DNA of 64,000 nt, taken from positions 34,856,496 through 34,920,495 of the forward strand of contig CM055109.1 in NCBI GenBank assembly GCA_029204225.1, given 5' to 3'. How positions within the stretch are numbered: position 1 is the first letter of the stretch; every line of letters starts with the position of its first letter. Below are positions 59,496 to 64,000 of the stretch, in pieces. Below the pieces are notes generated by a model that worked only from the letters and a program-made list of their open reading frames with translations, searched no databases and was not told the origin of the DNA. This stretch comes from Diphasiastrum complanatum. Taxonomy: Eukaryota; Streptophyta; Lycopodiopsida; Lycopodiales; Lycopodiaceae. The position numbers were made by a program, and so were the translations under genes.

Positions 59496-61079
59496 CATCA
59501 TCAGATCTTGTGCCAGATTATATGGCAGTATTGTCATGAAGAAATTCTCTGCTAGCGTATGCATCTAATAGATGTGCATTATCCTTATTTCCACTAAGCT
59601 CAGTATAAGTGGAATACAATGAATAATGGGAGCTCCTTAAAGGAACATTCCCATCAGTAAAGCCTAAAATGTTCAAAACATAAGATCTTTTGACAAAAAT
59701 GATCTTATTTGTCTTTACAATTATGTCCTCCTAGGTAAAATGATAAAGCTTTAACTGCCATTATAAGACTCTCCCCGACTGGGCTCAACTTGGAATGAGC
59801 AATACAGATCTCATTCTTCAGGAAATGTCTAAGATAGTGGCCAAGTCCACTATCCCTCTGGAACGAGGATGCGTGTTGTCTGAAACCACCTCGTCTCGCA
59901 GCAAAATCATCTATTATGAGAGGATCCTACAATAGGAAATATGTTAGCAATAAAACATTCAGTGATTAAAAACATTCTAATACATCCAGTGATTAGAAAC
60001 ATTCTAATACATCCAGTGATTAGAAACATTTTAATACATTCAGTGATTAAAAACATTCTAATGCAAGGAAGTTTAAACACTTACACATTTTTCATCATCA
60101 TCAACAACTAGATCAGGATGATCAATATAATGACCACGTACTGAAGTGGAATTATCAGTGAAATGCAATAATGATGGACGAGGGAAGCCCATCTGGGATT
60201 GAAATGCCGTGAATTCTTCATCGGATGGTCTGCCTTGCCCATCCTCAGCTATATTTGATAAAGTCTTAGTCAGACATTCTTCACTAGTCATAAGTCCCTC
60301 CTCATCATCAAAATCAGTACCAGCAACAAGGTCATCTGTTTCAAAATCTACGAAGTCGGAAAATTCAGAAATTGTGCCGGATAATAAACATAGAACCTCG
60401 TCTTCACGATAGTCAAAAAATTTACATAAATCAGCAGTAGTAAAATATACATTGTCATTAATATAATATACAGGCAAATTGAATAGACATTTAGACTCCT
60501 GTATAGGTTGAATTCATCAGCAGAGGTATTTTGGCCAATAAAAGAATCCCGTAGAAAATCAGTTATTACATCAATAAAGTCACTTTCCTTATCAGGAGTG
60601 TCGATAAGAAAGTGACTGATATCCTTAATAGCTGACTGAACAGAGGATGATGCAAAAGGAGGGTCAGCAACATAAACTTCCTCATCATTTGGGATCTGAA
60701 CTAACAGGAAAAGTACGAAACCACTCTGATATTCAACCAATCGACATTTTTTGTTGCAATGACATGTATGGCTAGCAAAAATGAGTCCTCCAAAAAGAGG
60801 CTTTAGTAAATCCTCAGCAGCCTCCTGAAGGCACTGAAGTGTCCCGAGAGTGAACCTTATTATACTGCCGAGATCTTCCCTTGTGATATGGCAGACAACA
60901 TGGTAAAATGGTGCCTTGGGAATTAGGAGTTTGGTGGATTTTTTATATTTGTGAATATCAGATAGCCACCTACTACGGTTGCGCCTTCTAGTTCGTCTGG
61001 GAGGATTTATGGCAACAACAGGAGTGGTGGGAGTACCAACAGAGAAAAAATCCCTCTTTGTCTGCTTTCTCCTGTCCAT
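59496..61079 (-). CDS. Histone H3/CENH3-like fold fused to Cys-rich, acidic TE-type protein
   Basis: From ATG at 61079, a basic tail of 37 residues (PPRRTRRRNRSRW) leads into residues 38-106 that align with the histone H3 alpha-N, alpha-1 and alpha-2 helices: DIHKYKKSTKLLIPKAPF matches H3 REIRRYQKSTELLIRKLPF; IIRFTLGTLQCLQEAAED matches LRFQSSAVMALQEAAEA. Three details fit CENH3 better: LLIP, AAED, and loop 1 one residue longer. Helix 3 is replaced by CHCNKKCRLVEYQSGF and an acidic region. The frame changes near 60480 into KFFDYREDEVLCLL, runs to an intron (60084-59927, GT-AG), then DDFAARRGGFRQHASSFQRD to about 59500. The frame change may be an intron or damage. The tail is duplicated in inverted orientation at 61260-63640. 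Confidence 0.6.
59953..60066 (-). repeat. 27 bp tandem repeat within the intron
   Basis: About four units of a 27 bp word (plus strand ACATTCTAATACATCCAGTG, then ATTAGAA) fill most of the 158 bp intron of the histone-fold gene. The matching intron in the inverted copy (62147-62229) is 83 bp and lacks them, so they expanded after the duplication. Confidence 0.8.
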
Positions 61080-62321
61080 AGTGGAACTCAGAGGGATATT
61101 GGACTTGTGCACAAGACGTGAGATATGATGGAAAAGGGTGCAACGGTGGTTGCACAAGAGCGATATGCGAAGGTACGATATATCGGATTTGTGCACATGA
61201 ATAGTAATAGACGGAAAGGCACATACACTAGCATCGCACAAGAGCCCATATCTACATGTTTTCAAGACTGTCCATCCTAATCCTGAAGTATTTTACGAAC
61301 ATTATGTTAGATTCAGGGATATAATCAAGATACATGTTATCTCCATAGGACCTCTCTCATTCATGCATTTTATTGATCTTGTCCATTTCTTTTGGCTGTT
61401 CAAGCAAAGACTGGATAAGATGTTTACTAGATTGTCTGAACAATTTAGATGCACTACGATGTGTCCTGTCTGTAAGAAGAAATGTCGTTTTGTTGAATAT
61501 CAGACAAGTTTCATACTTTTCCTGCTAGTTCAGATCCTGGATGATGAGGAAGCTGTTGATTCTGATCCTCAGATGGCCTCATCCTCAGCTCCATCATCCT
61601 TTAAAGACATCGCTTTCTTATCGACACCCCTGATAAGGATAGTGATTTTCTTGATGTTGATACTGAAGTGCTTCGGGATTCTTTTATTGGCTCTAATATC
61701 GATATTGATGATTCAATGTCTGGATATAAATCGAAATGTTTTTTTAATTTGTTGTGTATCATATAGATGACGATGTATATACAACTATAACTGATTTGTG
61801 TAAGTTTTTTGACTATTGTGAGGATGAGGTGCTTTGTTTACTATCTAGCACAATTTTTGAATTCTTCGACATTGTAGATTTTGAAACCGAAGACTTGGTG
61901 CCTGGAATTGATTATGATGATGAGGATGGACTTATGACCGGCGAAGAATGCTTAACAAAAGCTTTATCAAATTTTGTTGAGCATGGACGAACCATGCCAT
62001 CTGATGAAGAATTCATGGCATTTTAATCCCAGATGGGCTTCCCTCATCCATCACCATCACAAATGCATTTAACAGATGATTCTTCTTCAGTAGGTGGCCA
62101 TAATATTGATCATCTGGATTTGGTTGCTGTTGCTGACGAAGAATGTGTAAGTGTTTCAACTTCTTGCTTAAGAATGTTGTTATCTCTTGAATATGAATTG
62201 TTTTTTTTTAACTCTTATTTCTATTGCAGGATGCACTCATAATTGATGACTTTGTTGCAAGACGAGGTGGTTTCAGACAGCATGCTTCCTCGTTCCAGAG
62301 GGATAGTGGACTTGGCCACTA

Positions 62322-63158
62322 TGTGAAAAATGCAAAAATTATGCTTGGTCAAGGCCAAATCTATGTATATAGGATGATTACACATGTGTGGAGCCTGTTC
62401 CCACATGTGAAATAAATTTACTTTTCATGTAGTACAATCATATAGCTTGTACATATAGTTTAAATCAAGTTCTATTGGCTAAAAAGGCCAAAATCATGTT
62501 TTTTAGTCATATGTCACATGGCATCAATCTAGAGATTGCATGAAGCCACATCATGAGATTAGGTGTCAAATATCATGTGTAGAGGTCTGCTCACACGTGT
62601 GGAATAAGCTGAGGAAGTTGAATTTGCACTTCTGAAAGAGTTTTTCCTAGTTCTCTACATAGAAGAAAAATGGACCAAAAGTGCTCAAAATAGAAGGTTT
62701 TGTCCAAGTGTCAATTTTGCATAATGAATCATCACATGACAAAGCACCCTCACACATGTGAGATTAGAGGGATGATCAGTACCACGAGCTCCCACTTTTT
62801 GTATATATATAGAGCCACATTTGGCCATAATAAAAAAGAAAACACCAATCTTGGTTTTGGAGGCGATTATTGTCAATTTCATCATTTGTCTTGATTTTTC
62901 TTGATAGTTTTGAGTTCCTATCATATTGTACTTTGGTTTCAGGCTGGACTTCGTACTCTGACAGGTCTTCACATGTGTAAAACTAGCAAGTACAATTCCC
63001 TTTCATTTATGATTGTTCTTGGTAGATTTTCTCATCTAAATTTGATCTAGATTGATCTAAATCTTGTGTAGATTGATAGATCAATTGTATCTAACATCCA
63101 ATCACTCTTGTGGATCATTTCAGGATCCATTCTTGGTCCAATTTTTCAGATTTCCACA
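62322..63158. mobile_element. Solo LTR, 837 bp, with 5 bp target duplication
   Basis: It begins TGTGAAAAATGC and ends TTTCCACA, flanked by CACTA on both sides (62317-62321 and 63159-63163). It interrupts the frame HYLRHFLKNE, which is intact in the inverted copy, so the pre-insertion state is known. Its right part (CACTCTTGTGGATC, GATTGATCTA words) resembles the LTR ends at 50808-51258 and 54575-55022, so it belongs to a related family. Confidence 0.85.
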
Positions 63159-63160
63159 CA

Positions 63161-63248
63161 CTATTCGAGGCATTTTCTAAAGAACGAGATCTGTATTGCT
63201 CATACTATTCGAGGCATTTTCTAAAGAACGAGATCTGTATTGCTCATT
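63161..63248 (+). repeat. 44 bp tandem duplication beside the solo LTR
   Basis: Two identical or near-identical 44 bp units start at 63161 and 63205 (CTATTCGAGGCATTTTCTAA). They begin inside the right target-site duplicate of the solo LTR. The inverted copy at 59830 has one unit. Confidence 0.85.
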
Positions 63249-63659
63249 CAAAGTTCAGTCCAGTTGGGGAGACACTAATAATGACTGTTAAAGCTTTATC
63301 ATATTATTTAGGAGGACATAAATTTGTTAAAACAAGTAAGATCATTTTCATCAAGACATCTTATGTTTTGAACATTCTAGGTTTTACTGATGAGAATGTT
63401 CCTTTAAGGAGCTCCCATTATTCATTGTACTCTACGTATATTGAACTTAGTGGAAACAAGGAATGATGCACATCTATTAGATGCATACTCAAGCAGAGAA
63501 TTTCTTCATGACAATACAGCCATAGAAGGAGATACAAAAACTGATGATGAAGAGTAAATACTTTGTTTTCTGTTATTATACAATCAATACATTTACATTG
63601 AGTACATATCATTTTATTATGATGCTCTTCTCTCATCCTTCTCTGAACTTGTAATCTAC

Positions 63660-63862
63660 TATGATGCTCATGAAGAATGTAATTTGCTATTCAACAATAT
63701 TCTAATTTCTCTCTTCCTATACGAACTTGCATGCTTGTCTAAACTTGCTGTATTCTGTGGATTTTGTTATTTGTCTGCACATGTCAAAATCGTAATGTCA
63801 GTCATATGCTTGGATCAAAATATATAGAAAAAACTAAAAGCATCTCAAAGCATTTATACTAA
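63660..63862. other. AT-rich gap
   Basis: No supported feature between the inverted copy and the minus-strand exon at the window edge. Confidence 0.35.
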
Positions 63863-64000
63863 CCATGTAATGAATGATGTGATCTTCTCCCCACTTTTAA
63901 TATTGCATCAACAAACTCGACACAAGTCTTTTGTACAGCTTTCTTATCAATATCAGAAAATTTATCTTTTCTTAAAATTTCAATCATACTATCAAGCTTC
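63863..64000 (-). CDS. Partial exon of an unknown gene running off the window
   Basis: On the minus strand, the window edge to about 63866 is open: LDSMIEILRKDKFSDIDKKA, then CVEFVDAILKVGRRSHHSLH. It ends at a plausible GTTAGT donor. The composition (Lys, Ile, Asp-rich, helical) is coding-like, but I do not recognise it. It may belong to another copy of the transposase-like element. Confidence 0.35.

Larger units (their letters stand above)
61260..63640 (+). pseudogene. Inverted second copy of the Cys-rich, acidic protein, without histone fold
   Basis: The plus strand reads VFKTVHPNPEVFYEHYVRFR and RLDKMFTRLSEQFRCTT, then CPVCKKKCRFVEYQTSF, a fuller zinc-ribbon-like version of the CHCNKKCRLVEYQSGF segment in the minus-strand gene. 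It continues with the acidic region, LCKFFDYCEDEVLCLL (61754 on), EECLTKALSNFVEHGR, a stop at 62026, an intron at 62147-62229 (GTAAGT...TTGCAG) and DDFVARRGGFRQHASSFQRD. It is then split by a solo LTR and resumes at HFLKNEICIAHSKFSPVGE (63176). Upstream of the Cys motif there is no histone similarity. Confidence 0.6.

Overview
This window is plant nuclear DNA made mostly of decayed, nested LTR retrotransposons, with one clear host gene. Three things point to a streptophyte: plant-type Ty1/copia and Ty3/gypsy elements primed by initiator-Met or Asp tRNA, a degenerate TTTAGGG (plant-type telomeric) array, and a multi-exon pectin-biosynthesis galacturonosyltransferase. I cannot name the species. 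A TE-rich land plant, possibly a seed-free lineage, is a guess. No bacterial-type features, CRISPR arrays or confident RNA genes were seen.

Layout. 1-3000: an LTR end with a tRNA-Met primer site and about 0.8 kb of degenerate telomere-like repeat. 3690-6355: a long minus-strand reading frame of unknown family, broken mainly by TAG codons. 7428-12143: a minus-strand copia element lying against the broken end of a minus-strand gypsy element (12144-16520). 16530-17910: a gag fragment in opposite orientation inside LTR-like sequence rich in a TGCGAGGGTTC-type motif. 19033-21951: a plus-strand gypsy element cut off by an 820 bp LTR whose primer site matches tRNA-Asp. 23260-24600: tandem repeats, a small inverted-repeat element and a 260 bp (CT)n tract. 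24860-28180 and 28860-30245: two minus-strand copia elements. 30250-38340: mostly non-coding DNA with TE scraps and a GTCGA minisatellite. 38345-42444: an intact ten-exon GAUT gene (minus strand, modelled as 687 aa). 43900-49430: LTRs, a second copy of the inverted-repeat element, a leader with repeated hairpins, and a copia pol 3' end. 49697-55499: copia gag, with two LTR/leader copies in inverted orientation about 3.3 kb apart.

The most unusual part is 55800-63650. A plus-strand, intron-containing gene, broken by stops and frameshifts, looks like a transposase or other TE protein. It runs toward a minus-strand gene (61079 to about 59500) whose N-terminal third reads as a histone H3 fold with centromeric H3 (CENH3)-like features, joined to a Cys-rich and acidic C-terminal region. 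A second copy of that C-terminal region lies in inverted orientation (61260-63640), without the histone fold, and carries an 837 bp solo LTR with a clean 5 bp target duplication. The histone-TE fusion is the best candidate here for something previously undescribed.
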